This document shows positions 1-8,899 of a DNA stretch of 64,000 bases, in pieces. The position numbers were made by a program, and so were the translations under genes. The stretch comes from Geobacter sp. UBA5730. GTDB taxonomy: Bacteria; Desulfobacterota; Desulfuromonadia; Geobacterales; Pseudopelobacteraceae. Each line of letters opens with the position of its first letter. Position 1 is the stretch's first letter. The stretch spans positions 496,001 through 560,000 of the forward strand of contig DIGE01000014.1 of assembly GCA_002419465.1 (NCBI GenBank). The letters are read 5' to 3'. Below the pieces are notes generated by a model. That model had not been told where the DNA came from. It worked only from the letters and a program-made list of their open reading frames with translations, and did no database searches.

Positions 1-20
1 CGGAGCCGGAGCAGAAGTAA
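1..20 (+). CDS. 3' end of an upstream gene, probably tolR/exbD-like (partial)
   Basis: The first 20 bases can be read as the last five codons and TAA stop of a gene entering from the left (residues EPEQK before the stop). The next start codon is only four bases away, so the two would be one operon. In tol-pal clusters the gene before tolA is normally tolR, an ExbD-family inner-membrane protein. The identity is inferred from position only; five residues cannot be assigned to a family. Confidence 0.3.
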
Positions 21-24
21 TTGT

Positions 25-750
25 ATGCAGACCCTGCAGCGACGATCAGATGCCTGGCTGGGTATCACCCTGCTCCTGTCTGCCATGGTCCACATGGCGG
101 CTTTCCTCGGCATAACCTGGCTGCAAGGCCTTTCACCCGATCCCGGGCAACTCCAGACCACCTACTACGTGGACGTGGTCAACCTGCCGGTAGCTTCGCC
201 CCAGGCTGGCAGCCCCACCCCTGCCCCGGACAACACTGATCAGCCCCAGATTGCGTCGGCACCCCAGGCAGGTCCGATGATGACACCGGCGCCAACGGCG
301 GCATCAGATGGCAAGGGCCCAAAAAGCGACTCACAGACCTTTCAGGAGCGGATGGCCAAACTGGAAGGCAAAGCAGCTGAGCAGCGCCAGTCAGCGGCCC
401 TGGAGTCGCTACGTCAGAAGGTCTCCGGCGGCCGGCCCGGCATGCCGGGCGCCAGCGGCAGCCAGACCGGCAGCGACTACACCGCCTACCTGCATTCACG
501 GCTCAAAGATGCCTTCCGCGACACCATTCAGTATCAGAGCAAGACCCCATTTGTGGTGGTCCGCCTGACCATTGATCGCGACGGCCGGGTCATGCGGACC
601 CGCTTCGAACAAAGTAACAACGACAAGGTGTTTGAGAAGTCCGTCCAGCGGGCCATCGAGCTGGCTGAACAACGCATTGTCCCGCCGCCAGGCCGCACCA
701 CCTACGAAGGCACCTTTGTCTTCAAACCCCAAGGAGTTTTGCAGCGATGA
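25..750 (+). CDS. tolA: TolA/TonB-like energy transducer of the Tol-Pal system
   Basis: This 241-aa protein has the layout of a TolA/TonB family member. There is one N-terminal membrane segment (about residues 14-34), a Pro/Ala/Gln-rich periplasmic stretch (about 55-150), and a C-terminal TonB/TolA-like fold (about 150-241) containing VVVRLTIDRDGRV and ending with FVFKPQG. Such proteins span the periplasm and pass proton-motive energy from TolQR-type motors to the outer membrane. The stop overlaps the tolB start by four bases (ATGA), placing it in the tol operon and favouring TolA over a siderophore TonB. It is shorter than E. coli TolA (421 aa) and lacks that protein's long Ala/Lys helix. 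No strong Shine-Dalgarno precedes the ATG. Confidence 0.8.
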   Translation: MQTLQRRSDAWLGITLLLSAMVHMAAFLGITWLQGLSPDPGQLQTTYYVDVVNLPVASPQAGSPTPAPDNTDQPQIASAPQAGPMMTPAPTAASDGKGPKSDSQTFQERMAKLEGKAAEQRQSAALESLRQKVSGGRPGMPGASGSQTGSDYTAYLHSRLKDAFRDTIQYQSKTPFVVVRLTIDRDGRVMRTRFEQSNNDKVFEKSVQRAIELAEQRIVPPPGRTTYEGTFVFKPQGVLQR

Positions 751-2039
751 AGCTGATCCTCCGCATGACACTGTGCCTTGCCCTGGTCGGCAGCCTGGCT
801 ACCCTGGCCGGCAGCGCCACCTATATTGAAGTAACCGCACCGGGGAACCGGCTGTTGAAGCTGGCTATTGTCCCGCCACAACCTCTGGGCGCTACCGTGC
901 AACCCGACCTTGCCAACGAGATGGCTGAAGCCCAGGTCTTTGATCTGACCATGTCGGGTCTCTTCACTGCCGAACGCCGCGATGCCGCTCCGTTAAGCCA
1001 GGGGCTCGGCCTGAGCATGGTTGATTATGTGCCCTGGCTGACCGCCGGCTACGACCTGTTGATCCGCGGTGAGTACGTGCTGCGCGGTGACGAGCTGACC
1101 GTGGAGTTCCGGCTGTTCGATGTGCTGAACAAAAAATCGCTGTTGGTCAAGCGCTATCTGGGACATCGTGCTGACCTGCGTCAATTTGCCCACGCCTTCA
1201 GTGATGAGGTGTTGGCCAGTCTGGCTGGCGAAAAGGGTCCCTTCACCTCGCGAATTGTCTTTGTCTCCAGCCAGTCCGGCAACAAAGAGATCTTTCTGAT
1301 GGATTGGGATGGCCATAATCCCCAGCAGATCACCAGGAGCGGCGCGATCACCCTAAGTCCTGACATCTCGCCGGATGGCCGTGAAATCATCTTCACCTCC
1401 TACAAACGAGGGAATCCCGACCTCTACAAACGGGCGCTTTCAAGCACGGTGGAGGTGCCTGTTTCCACCCGCCCTGGGGTCAACATCACCGGTGCCTGGT
1501 CTCCGGATGGCTCCAAAATCGCCCTGGCCCTCTCCAAGGATGGTAACACCGAACTCTACACCGTCAATCGCGACGGGTCGGCCCCCAACCGGCTTACCGT
1601 GACCCATGCTGCCAACCTGTCGCCGGCCTGGTCACCGGACGGCACCAGAATCGCTTTTGTCTCCGACCGGCTGGGCAAGCCCCACATATTTGTGATCGAT
1701 GCCAATGGCGGCAACCTTCGCAGACTCACCACCAACAATGGCAATAACTTCAACCCGGCCTGGTCTCCCAAGGGAGACAAGATCGCCTATACCCATATGG
1801 TTGATGGTTTTCAGATCTTCGTATGCAATATCGACGGCAACGGTGAGACGCAACTGACCAGCGAGGGCAGCAACGAACGGCCCCGCTGGTCTTCCGATGG
1901 CCGTTTGCTGGCCTTCAGCTCAAAGCGCAACGGTGCCGAGGCGATCTACGTGATGCGGGCCGACGGCTCAGGTCAGACCAAGGTCAGCCGCACGGCAGGA
2001 AAAAATATCCACCCGGTCTGGACACCCCGCCGACAGTAA
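747..2039 (+). CDS. tolB: Tol-Pal system periplasmic protein TolB
   Basis: This is a full-length 430-aa TolB. A signal peptide (about residues 1-24) is followed by the TolB N-terminal domain. A beta-propeller from about residue 190 carries repeated WSPDG/SPDGREI motifs, for example SPDGSKIAL, WSPDGTRIAF, WSPKGDKIAY and WSSDGRLLAF. TolB acts in the periplasm, binding Pal and TolA to keep the outer membrane attached during constriction at division. It is translationally coupled to the upstream tolA-like gene through an ATGA overlap. The next gene, pal, lies 113 bp downstream with its own promoter. Confidence 0.95.
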   Translation: MKLILRMTLCLALVGSLATLAGSATYIEVTAPGNRLLKLAIVPPQPLGATVQPDLANEMAEAQVFDLTMSGLFTAERRDAAPLSQGLGLSMVDYVPWLTAGYDLLIRGEYVLRGDELTVEFRLFDVLNKKSLLVKRYLGHRADLRQFAHAFSDEVLASLAGEKGPFTSRIVFVSSQSGNKEIFLMDWDGHNPQQITRSGAITLSPDISPDGREIIFTSYKRGNPDLYKRALSSTVEVPVSTRPGVNITGAWSPDGSKIALALSKDGNTELYTVNRDGSAPNRLTVTHAANLSPAWSPDGTRIAFVSDRLGKPHIFVIDANGGNLRRLTTNNGNNFNPAWSPKGDKIAYTHMVDGFQIFVCNIDGNGETQLTSEGSNERPRWSSDGRLLAFSSKRNGAEAIYVMRADGSGQTKVSRTAGKNIHPVWTPRRQ

Positions 2040-2057
2040 AAAAAAATTGTGAAGCGG

Positions 2058-2085
2058 TTGCAAATCACGAACGGAAGAGTATACT
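2058..2085 (+). promoter_or_regulatory. Sigma70-type promoter for pal
   Basis: TTGCAA at 2058-2063 and TATACT at 2080-2085 are separated by 16 bp in the 113-bp gap between tolB and pal. This would start transcription near 2092 and give pal a short leader, so that it can be expressed above the level of the rest of the tol operon. Read by eye; not tested. Confidence 0.6.
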
Positions 2086-2152
2086 CGTCACTGTTGTTAG
2101 ACATCTCAGGCGTTAACTGCCGTTGATTACAAACGTTACAAAGGAGACAACA

Positions 2153-2713
2153 ATGCGTAAGGAATTCAAGGGAATGGTAGTGTGTTTGGGTCTGGTTGCC
2201 CTGATGGCTGCTGGCTGCGCCAAGGATGAGGTTGTCAAGAAGGATGAGCCGGTGGTGGAACAACAGACGGTCAAGCAGGCTGAACCGGTCAAGCAGGCTG
2301 AGCCGGTCAAACAGGCTGAGCCGGTCAAGGAAGAACCTAAACAGCAGGAAGCGACTGCTGCCAAGGCCTCCGAGGCAGTGGCCCTGGAAACCGTTTACTT
2401 TGACTTTGACAAGTCGGATCTGCGCCAGGACGCCCGTGACGCTCTCTCCAAAAACGCTGAAGCCCTGTTGAAGCAGGTAGCCGATGCCAAGATTAAACTT
2501 GAAGGCCACTGTGACGAGCGCGGCTCCGACGAGTACAACATGGCTCTGGGTGACCGCCGTGCCAAATCGGCTGCCAACTATCTGACCACCCTGGGTGTCA
2601 AGGCCGACCGTATCTCCACGGTCAGCTACGGCGAAGAGAAGCCGGCTGTTCAGGGACACGATGAAGCTGCCTGGTCGAAGAATCGTCGCGCTGAGTTCGT
2701 TATCGTCAAGTAA
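2153..2713 (+). CDS. pal: Peptidoglycan-associated lipoprotein Pal
   Basis: This 186-aa lipoprotein has a signal peptide ending in a lipobox (LMAAGC, Cys near residue 22). A charged linker with three exact VKQAEP repeats plus VKEEP follows. The OmpA-like peptidoglycan-binding domain has VYFDFDKSDL, GHCDERGSDEYN and LGDRRAKSAANYL. Pal anchors the outer membrane to peptidoglycan and binds TolB. The ATG at 2153 is preferred over an in-frame ATG at 2123 because AAAGGAG lies just upstream and the signal peptide begins MRKEF. A strong hairpin terminator follows, and no ybgF/cpoB gene is found after it, unlike the usual tol-pal order. Confidence 0.95.
   Translation: MRKEFKGMVVCLGLVALMAAGCAKDEVVKKDEPVVEQQTVKQAEPVKQAEPVKQAEPVKEEPKQQEATAAKASEAVALETVYFDFDKSDLRQDARDALSKNAEALLKQVADAKIKLEGHCDERGSDEYNMALGDRRAKSAANYLTTLGVKADRISTVSYGEEKPAVQGHDEAAWSKNRRAEFVIVK
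2269..2330 (+). repeat. Three tandem 18-bp repeats inside pal
   Basis: Three near-identical 18-base units encode VKQAEP three times in the Pal linker. The copies differ by single synonymous changes. The in-frame unit length suggests expansion by slippage, making the linker length variable between strains. Confidence 0.8.
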
Positions 2714-2735
2714 CCAGTTTATCCAAGCAGTTTTT

Positions 2736-2780
2736 AAAAGCACCGCTTCCGGGATCATCCCGGGGCCGGTGCTTTTTTTA
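2736..2780 (+). terminator. Rho-independent terminator after pal
   Basis: AAAGCACCG and CGGTGCTTT form a stem with a GC-rich inner part, followed by a run of T. It lies 25 bp after the pal stop and ends the tol-pal operon. Confidence 0.85.
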
Positions 2781-2789
2781 TAAGTCAGC

Positions 2790-2819
2790 TTGACAATCAG
2801 GCTTTTTGGTATATATGAA
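2790..2819 (+). promoter_or_regulatory. Promoter of the efflux operon
   Basis: A consensus TTGACA sits at 2790-2795. An AT-rich TATATGAA stretch (2812-2819) offers a -10 at 16-18 bp spacing. It lies between the pal terminator and the TolC-like gene, so it probably drives the whole 2851-9939 operon. Confidence 0.55.
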
Positions 2820-2850
2820 TTAATATATGTTACCCCAAAGGATCTTATCC

Positions 2851-4197
2851 ATGAGAGTGCTCCATACGTTACTGGTCAGCGGTGTCCTGATGATGACCCT
2901 GCCGGCATACGGAACAGAGTTGCAGCAGGTGTCGCTACGCGAAGCCATCACGCGGGGGCTGGAACGCAACAACCAGACACGGATAGCGCGCTTCCAGGCT
3001 GAAGCAGCCCGCTCCGCCGCGCAGGGGGCCGCACTGCACTACCTTCCCAGCCTCACGGTGGAAGAGGCTTGGACCCGCTCAAACGTGCCGGTCAATGCCT
3101 TCATGATGAAACTGAACCAGGGACGTTTTACCAATCAGGATTTTACTACTGACAGGCTGAACGACCCTGCCCCGGTCAGTGATTTCCGCTCCTCGGTCAT
3201 CATCGAGCAACCGCTTCTGGTGCCGGCGGCTTGGGCTGCTGGCCGGTCGGCGACACGGGGAGCAGAGCGGCAGGAGGCCCTGTCCGAGCATGCCCGGCAG
3301 CAGATCGGCTATCAGGTCTTTCTCCACTACCTTGAAGTACACAAAACAAAGGCATATTTACAGGCATCTGAAAAGGCCGTAGCAGAGGCGCGGGAAAGCC
3401 ACCGGCAGGCGATCGTCAGAACAAAGGCCGGTATGGGACTCAAATCCGATGAGCTGCGTGCGGCCACCCATCTGGCTGCCATGGAACAGCAGGCCATCAG
3501 CAGGGCGAACGACCTTACCCTGGCTCGGATGCAGCTGGCTTTGGTAACCGGCGGGCAACCGGGAGAGGAACTTGATGCCGTTGAACCGGTACAGATCAAG
3601 ATGCCGCAACAAACGCCTGAACAGCTGACCCAGCTCGCTCATCAACTGCGGCACGACCTGCAGGCCAGTGAGCTGGGTAAGCAGCAGGCCGATGCAGCGC
3701 TACTACAGGCCCGGGCCGGCTTTTTACCAACCATCGGCGCCTTTGGTTCCTGGCAGATGAACGACCCGACCACGCCGTTGGGCAGAGAGCACGATGCATG
3801 GGCCGCCGGGGTTACGCTGCGCTGGAACCTTTTTGACGGCCTGCGTACCTGGCACGCGGACAGCCAGGCCAGCGCGACCAGATCTGCTGCGATTGAACGG
3901 GTCGAACAGGCCCGCAAAGAAATCAGCTACCAGGTCCAGGAGGCCTGGCTACGCAGGATGGAAGCTGAGAAACGGCTTGAGGTCGCACGGACGGCCGTGT
4001 TAGCGGCGGAAGAGGCCACGCGCCTCCTGTCCAAGCGGTTTGACAACGCCTTGGCCACCATGTTCGAGCTGCTGGACGCCCAGAGCGCCACAAACCAGTC
4101 CCGGGCGAATCTGGTTGAGAGCGAAGCCAGTCTCGTGCAGGCAACCGGACGGATCTATTTTGTCGCCGGTACTTTTCTGAAGGAGGTGGCGCAATGA
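2851..4197 (+). CDS. TolC-family outer-membrane efflux channel
   Basis: This 448-aa outer-membrane efflux protein starts with a signal peptide (MRVLHTLLVSG...PAYG). Two OEP repeats of long amphipathic helices follow, including SLREAITRGLERNNQ near the N-terminus and LLDAQSATNQSRANLVESEASLVQATG near the C-terminus. Trimers of such proteins form the exit duct of tripartite pumps. An upstream in-frame ATG at 2827 exists, but 2851 has AAAGGA at good distance and yields a normal signal peptide. It overlaps the following membrane-fusion protein gene by four bases (ATGA), so the two are coupled. The substrate cannot be read from the sequence. Confidence 0.9.
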   Translation: MRVLHTLLVSGVLMMTLPAYGTELQQVSLREAITRGLERNNQTRIARFQAEAARSAAQGAALHYLPSLTVEEAWTRSNVPVNAFMMKLNQGRFTNQDFTTDRLNDPAPVSDFRSSVIIEQPLLVPAAWAAGRSATRGAERQEALSEHARQQIGYQVFLHYLEVHKTKAYLQASEKAVAEARESHRQAIVRTKAGMGLKSDELRAATHLAAMEQQAISRANDLTLARMQLALVTGGQPGEELDAVEPVQIKMPQQTPEQLTQLAHQLRHDLQASELGKQQADAALLQARAGFLPTIGAFGSWQMNDPTTPLGREHDAWAAGVTLRWNLFDGLRTWHADSQASATRSAAIERVEQARKEISYQVQEAWLRRMEAEKRLEVARTAVLAAEEATRLLSKRFDNALATMFELLDAQSATNQSRANLVESEASLVQATGRIYFVAGTFLKEVAQ

Positions 4198-5312
4198 GCC
4201 GACACACGCTGCGTCCGATGTTATTGAGTGCCGTAATCTCCGCCATGACAATGCTGACCGGCTGTTCTGATTCGAAACAACCGTCCGCAGCCGCACCGGT
4301 CCTGCTCAAGGGTATTCCGGTTGCAACCGTCACCAGCACAAGTTTGCCGGTGACGATTGAAGTGACGGGGACGGTGCGTGCCAGGACCAGCGCCCTGGTT
4401 TCTGCCAGGATTCCAGGCACGGTCAGTGTACTGCATGTCCGCGAGGGCGACCGGGTGCGCAAAGGGCAGCTGCTGGCACGACTTGACTCCCAGGAGAATA
4501 CTGCGCAGGCCACTGCCGCCGGTGCGGCGATGGACGAGGCCCGTCAGGGCGTCGCAGAGGCGCAGACCCGCCGCAAACTGGCAGATGCCACCTTTACCCG
4601 CTTCAAGGCCCTCTACGACGAGCAGGCGTTAACACGGCAGGAGTTTGAAACCCGCCAAACCGAACGTGAACTGGCCCACCAGGGCGTAGAAAGGGCTGAA
4701 GCGCGTCTGCGCCAAGCTCAGGAAACCGGCCGCGCAGCAAGCACCATAGCTGACTATACCAAGATCATCGCCCCGATCAGCGGCATCATTACCACAAAAC
4801 AGGCCGACCTGGGGGCCACCGTCTTTCCCGGTCAACCGCTGATGACAATTGAAGACTCGAATACCTACCAGCTTGAGCTGGCAATCCCTGAATCATATGC
4901 CGGCAAGGTTACCCCCGGCACAAAAGTCCAGATCACGCTGGATGCCTTCCAGAAGTCCATACCTGCCACAATCGCCGAGCTGGTGCCCACAGCAGACCCC
5001 GGCAGCCGCACCTTTACGGCCAAGGTAAATCTGGCGGTCAAGGGGCTCTCGTCAGGGATGTTCGGACGGGGGAGCATCGCGATCGGCAGCAGTGTCCAGG
5101 GCATTCTGGTACCAAAGCTGGCGGTCTTTGAGCGGGGGGCGTTGACGGCAGTCTGGGCGGTGGACAAGGACAACATCGCCAGAATGCGGCTGGTGCTGTT
5201 GGGTAAGCCGACCGGTGACCAGGTTGAAATCCTGTCTGGTCTGTCAAGCGGCGACCGGATTGTCACAGCGGAACTTGCAAAGGTGTCTGACAACGCTAAA
5301 CTTGAACTCTAA
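4194..5312 (+). CDS. RND efflux periplasmic adaptor (membrane-fusion lipoprotein)
   Basis: This 372-aa adaptor begins with a lipoprotein signal ending LTGC (Cys near residue 24), so it is probably anchored by a lipid. The lipoyl/barrel-sandwich half includes VLHVREGDRVRKGQLLARLDSQE. A helical hairpin follows (about residues 105-185, Ala/Glu/Arg/Gln-rich), then the second lipoyl half (IIAPISGIITTKQADLGATV), a beta-barrel and a membrane-proximal domain. It bridges the inner-membrane RND pump (5654-8887) and the TolC-like channel (2851-4197). AcrA- and MdtA-type proteins are the closest functional analogues. Confidence 0.9.
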   Translation: MSRHTLRPMLLSAVISAMTMLTGCSDSKQPSAAAPVLLKGIPVATVTSTSLPVTIEVTGTVRARTSALVSARIPGTVSVLHVREGDRVRKGQLLARLDSQENTAQATAAGAAMDEARQGVAEAQTRRKLADATFTRFKALYDEQALTRQEFETRQTERELAHQGVERAEARLRQAQETGRAASTIADYTKIIAPISGIITTKQADLGATVFPGQPLMTIEDSNTYQLELAIPESYAGKVTPGTKVQITLDAFQKSIPATIAELVPTADPGSRTFTAKVNLAVKGLSSGMFGRGSIAIGSSVQGILVPKLAVFERGALTAVWAVDKDNIARMRLVLLGKPTGDQVEILSGLSSGDRIVTAELAKVSDNAKLEL

Positions 5313-5341
5313 TCATCAGAACGCAAGGAGGGAGTAACCCG

Positions 5342-5650
5342 ATGAAGCCAACGATCCTCGTCATGACCCTGCTGTTTGGCTTTGCTGCTGCTGCTCAGGC
5401 AGACAATTTTCGCTGCCCCAACGGGGCGATTGTATCTACCGGCGACAGTATGTCACAGGTCTACATCGAGTGTGATCCCCCCAGCTTCAAAAATACCCGT
5501 ACCGAATCCGAATCAGGTTACCGAGGGGCAACGATCCTGATCAATGTTGAAGAATGGACCTACAATGAGGGGCCCCACCGCCTGGTACATCTGCTGGTAT
5601 TTCGTAACGGTGTCCTGGCTGAAGTGCAGACCCTCGGCTACGGAAAGTAA
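5342..5650 (+). CDS. DUF2845-family secreted protein
   Basis: This small protein of 102 aa has a signal peptide ending near AQADN and two cysteines in the mature part (FRCPNG and IECDPP). The pattern C-x-n-G-D-x-n-V-x-x-x-C-x-x-P and the closing aromatic strands match DUF2845, a periplasmic family of unknown role. AAGGAGGGA precedes the start, and the RND pump begins three bases after its stop. It therefore sits between adaptor and pump in one operon, an unusual position suggesting a pump-associated periplasmic job. That link is inferred from position. Confidence 0.75.
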   Translation: MKPTILVMTLLFGFAAAAQADNFRCPNGAIVSTGDSMSQVYIECDPPSFKNTRTESESGYRGATILINVEEWTYNEGPHRLVHLLVFRNGVLAEVQTLGYGK

Positions 5651-5653
5651 CCC

Positions 5654-8600
5654 ATGACTGAACCAACCCCTGGCTTCGCTGGCAAGGTTGCCCGCGCCTT
5701 CATCAACTCGAAACTGACCCCGCTGATTGTGATAGCGGCTCTGTTGCTGGGTGTATTTGCCGTCAAGATGACCCCCCGGGAAGAAGAACCGCAGATATCG
5801 GTGCCGATGATCGATATCTATCTGCCGATGCCCGGCTCATCACCACAAGAGGTGCAGGAACGGGTCGTCAAGCCGCTGGAAGGGCGCTTGTGGGAGATAT
5901 CCGGGGTCGAGTATCTCTATTCTATGAGCCACCCCGGCATGGGGGTGATCACGGTCCGCTACAAGGTGGGCCAGAACATGGAAGAATCGCTGATCAAGCT
6001 GTACAACAAGGTGATGAGCAACCGGATTCTCCTCCCGCCTGGGGCTGGAGAACCGCTGGTGGTGGCAAAATCGATTGACGACGTGCCGATCCTTGCCCTG
6101 ACGATCTGGTCAGAACGCTACGATCACATCATGTTACGCAAGGTAGCCCGCGAGATCTGCGATGAACTGAAAAAGACCGACAACGTGGCCGAGGGTGAGA
6201 TTAAAGGCGGGCTGACCCGACAAGTGCGGGTAATCCTGGATGGCCCACGGCTGGCCGGCTTCAATCTCTCCCCGTTGCAGGTTGCCGGCTCACTGCAGAA
6301 AGGCAACGCCGCCCTGCCCTCGGGCGCCTTTAGCGGCAGTAACCGGGAGCTGCTGGTAGAAACCGGTTCATTTCTGGACAGCGTGGAATCTATCAAACGT
6401 TTGGTGGTGGGGGTTCACAACGGTAAGCCGGTCTACCTGGCTGATGTGGCTCAGATATCAGACACCGTCAAAGAGCCGGATGACTATGTTTTGATGGGTC
6501 TGGGGCAAGGCTCCGAACATGCACAATTCACCGGCAACCGTGGCCAGGACTATCCTGCTGTGACAATCTCGGTAGCCAAGCGGAAAGGTGCCAATGCCAC
6601 CTGGGTGGCTGACGATCTGATCAAAAGGGTAGCGTTCATGAAGGGGAAGGTGATCCCCTCCGACGTGCAGGTCAGCGTAACCCGCAATTACGGCGAAACC
6701 GCCCGGGAAAAGAACAACGAACTGCTGTTCCACATGTTTCTGGCAGCCTTCTCGGTCACCATCCTGATCGCCCTGTTCATGGGTTGGCGCGCCGGTGCAG
6801 TGGCAGCCATCGCCATACCGGTCACGCTGGCCCTGACCATGCTGATTTTTTACCTGATCGGCTACACCCTGAACCGGATCACCCTGTTCGCCCTGATCTT
6901 CTCCATCGGCATCCTGGTGGATGACGCCATCGTGGTGGTTGAAAACATCCATCGCTACTTTACCACCACCGTCATGCAGCCATTGGAAGCCGCCATCCGC
7001 GCCGTGGACGAGATCGGCAACCCCACGGTACTGGCCACCTTTGCCGTGATCGCCTCAATCCTGCCGATGGGGTTCGTGAGCGGCCTGATGGGCCCCTACA
7101 TGCGTCCGATCCCGGTTGGCGCCAGTCTGGCAATGATTTTTTCGATGTTCATCGCCTTCACTGTGACGCCCTACTTTGCCTACCGCCTGATGAAGGGGCT
7201 GCACCACGGTTCCGAGCAGCAGGGCAACGAGTCAAAGCTGACAGTCTTTTACCGCCACTGGATGGGACGACTGCTGCATGACAGCAAGCTGCGCAACGGG
7301 TTCCTGATCAGCGTTGTCGTACTGCTACTGCTCTCCTGCTCATTGATCTGGTTCAAGGTGGTTACCGTCAAGATGCTGCCGTTCGACAACAAAAATGAGC
7401 TGCAGGTGATCATTGACGCCCCGGAAGGGACCCCGCTTGAGCAAACCGCCCGCATCACCCGCGAGATGGGGGAGATTCTGCGCAAGGTGCCGGAGGTGAG
7501 TGACTTCCAACTGTATATCGGCACCAGTGCGCCGTTCAACTTCAATGGCCTGGTACGGCATTATTTCCTGCGTAAAGGCCCCAGTATGGCAGACATTCAG
7601 GTCAATCTGCTGCACAAGGCAGACCGCAGTGCCCAATCCCACGATGTGGCTAAAAAACTGCGCCCGTTATTGAAAGCGGTGGCCGATCATTATGGTGCGC
7701 GGGTCAAGGTGGCCGAAATTCCACCAGGGCCGCCGGTGCTTTCCACCCTGGTGGCCGAAGTTTATGGACCAACTGACGCCTCACGGGCTGCCGTCGCCGA
7801 CAAGATCAAGGATATTTTCACCAAGACCGCCGGAGTGGTGGATGTCGATTGGTTCCGCGAGAGCGACCAGCCCAAGCTCACCTTCAGGGTGGATCGTGAA
7901 AAAGCAGCACTTTCCGGGATCAATGTCGAGGATGTAGCCCGCACCTTACAGATTGCACTGGCCGGCCAGAATGTGGGGCTGCTGCACCACCCCAGGGAAA
8001 AAGAGCCGGTCACCATCAATCTACGTCTGCCAGCCAGCCAACGCAGTTCAGTGGCTGACCTGTCCTCCCTCTCGGTGCCGGGCCCCAGGGGCAACGTGCC
8101 TCTGTCGCAACTGGTCACCGTAAGCAGTGGCCATGAAGAAAAATCACTCTATCGCAAAAACCTGAAGAATGTGATCTACGTGATCGGCGATGTGGCCGGC
8201 GTCATCGAGGCGCCGGTTTACGCCATTCTGCAGATGCAGAAGCAGATTGCGGCTCTGCCAACCCCCGACGGCTCGAAAATTGAAATTACGGCATCCCGCC
8301 AACCCTGGTCGGAAGCGACGATGGGGATGAAGTGGGATGGCGAATGGCACATCACCTACGAGGTGTTCCGTGACCTGGGAATCGCCTTCGGTGCCGTAAT
8401 GGTGCTGATTTACATCCTGGTAGTGGCCTGGTTCAAGGACTTCACCACCCCGCTGGTGATCATGGCACCGATTCCGCTGACCCTGATCGGCATTCTGCCG
8501 GGCCATGCCCTGTTTGGCGCCTTCTTTACCGCCACCTCCATGATCGGTTTCATCGCGCTGGCCGGCATCATCGTGCGTAACTCGATCATCCTGATCGACT

Positions 8601-8887
8601 TCGCCAAGCTGAAGCACAGCGAAGGTATGCCGCTTGACCAGGCGATCATCGAGGCGGGTGCGGTGCGTTTCCGGCCAATGCTGCTGACCGGCGCGGCGGT
8701 GGTGGTGGGAAGCTTTGTGATCGTGTTTGACCCGATCTTTCAAGGCCTGGCGATTGCCCTGATGTGCGGCGAGATCGCCTCAACCCTGTTGTCACGCGTC
8801 ACTATTCCGATTCTCTACTTTCTGGTGCAGGGCTGGAAAGAACGTCATCAAGTCGGTCAGCCAGCTGCGGCTGAACTACGCACGTAA
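5654..8887 (+). CDS. RND-family efflux transporter permease
   Basis: This 1077-aa inner-membrane pump of the AcrB/MexB superfamily has the expected duplicated layout. TM1 lies near residues 17-35 and a large periplasmic porter domain follows. TM4 carries the proton-relay aspartate pair in GILVDDAIVVVENI. There is a second porter domain and a second set of six TMs (from about residue 900). The DD pair fits the hydrophobe/amphiphile (HAE1) class better than metal-exporting CusA types, but several features (short porter loops, PREEEPQI near the N-terminus) resemble poorly characterised deltaproteobacterial pumps. With its adaptor and channel it forms a complete tripartite system exporting an unknown substrate. 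Confidence 0.93.
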   Translation: MTEPTPGFAGKVARAFINSKLTPLIVIAALLLGVFAVKMTPREEEPQISVPMIDIYLPMPGSSPQEVQERVVKPLEGRLWEISGVEYLYSMSHPGMGVITVRYKVGQNMEESLIKLYNKVMSNRILLPPGAGEPLVVAKSIDDVPILALTIWSERYDHIMLRKVAREICDELKKTDNVAEGEIKGGLTRQVRVILDGPRLAGFNLSPLQVAGSLQKGNAALPSGAFSGSNRELLVETGSFLDSVESIKRLVVGVHNGKPVYLADVAQISDTVKEPDDYVLMGLGQGSEHAQFTGNRGQDYPAVTISVAKRKGANATWVADDLIKRVAFMKGKVIPSDVQVSVTRNYGETAREKNNELLFHMFLAAFSVTILIALFMGWRAGAVAAIAIPVTLALTMLIFYLIGYTLNRITLFALIFSIGILVDDAIVVVENIHRYFTTTVMQPLEAAIRAVDEIGNPTVLATFAVIASILPMGFVSGLMGPYMRPIPVGASLAMIFSMFIAFTVTPYFAYRLMKGLHHGSEQQGNESKLTVFYRHWMGRLLHDSKLRNGFLISVVVLLLLSCSLIWFKVVTVKMLPFDNKNELQVIIDAPEGTPLEQTARITREMGEILRKVPEVSDFQLYIGTSAPFNFNGLVRHYFLRKGPSMADIQVNLLHKADRSAQSHDVAKKLRPLLKAVADHYGARVKVAEIPPGPPVLSTLVAEVYGPTDASRAAVADKIKDIFTKTAGVVDVDWFRESDQPKLTFRVDREKAALSGINVEDVARTLQIALAGQNVGLLHHPREKEPVTINLRLPASQRSSVADLSSLSVPGPRGNVPLSQLVTVSSGHEEKSLYRKNLKNVIYVIGDVAGVIEAPVYAILQMQKQIAALPTPDGSKIEITASRQPWSEATMGMKWDGEWHITYEVFRDLGIAFGAVMVLIYILVVAWFKDFTTPLVIMAPIPLTLIGILPGHALFGAFFTATSMIGFIALAGIIVRNSIILIDFAKLKHSEGMPLDQAIIEAGAVRFRPMLLTGAAVVVGSFVIVFDPIFQGLAIALMCGEIASTLLSRVTIPILYFLVQGWKERHQVGQPAAAELRT

Positions 8888-8899
8888 CGGAGGGCACGC

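Noticed and set aside
1973..2758. 261-aa open frame on the minus strand across pal
   Set aside because: It is antisense to pal; its repeated Ser/Leu/Phe segment is simply the complement of the pal 18-bp repeats and it has no Shine-Dalgarno.
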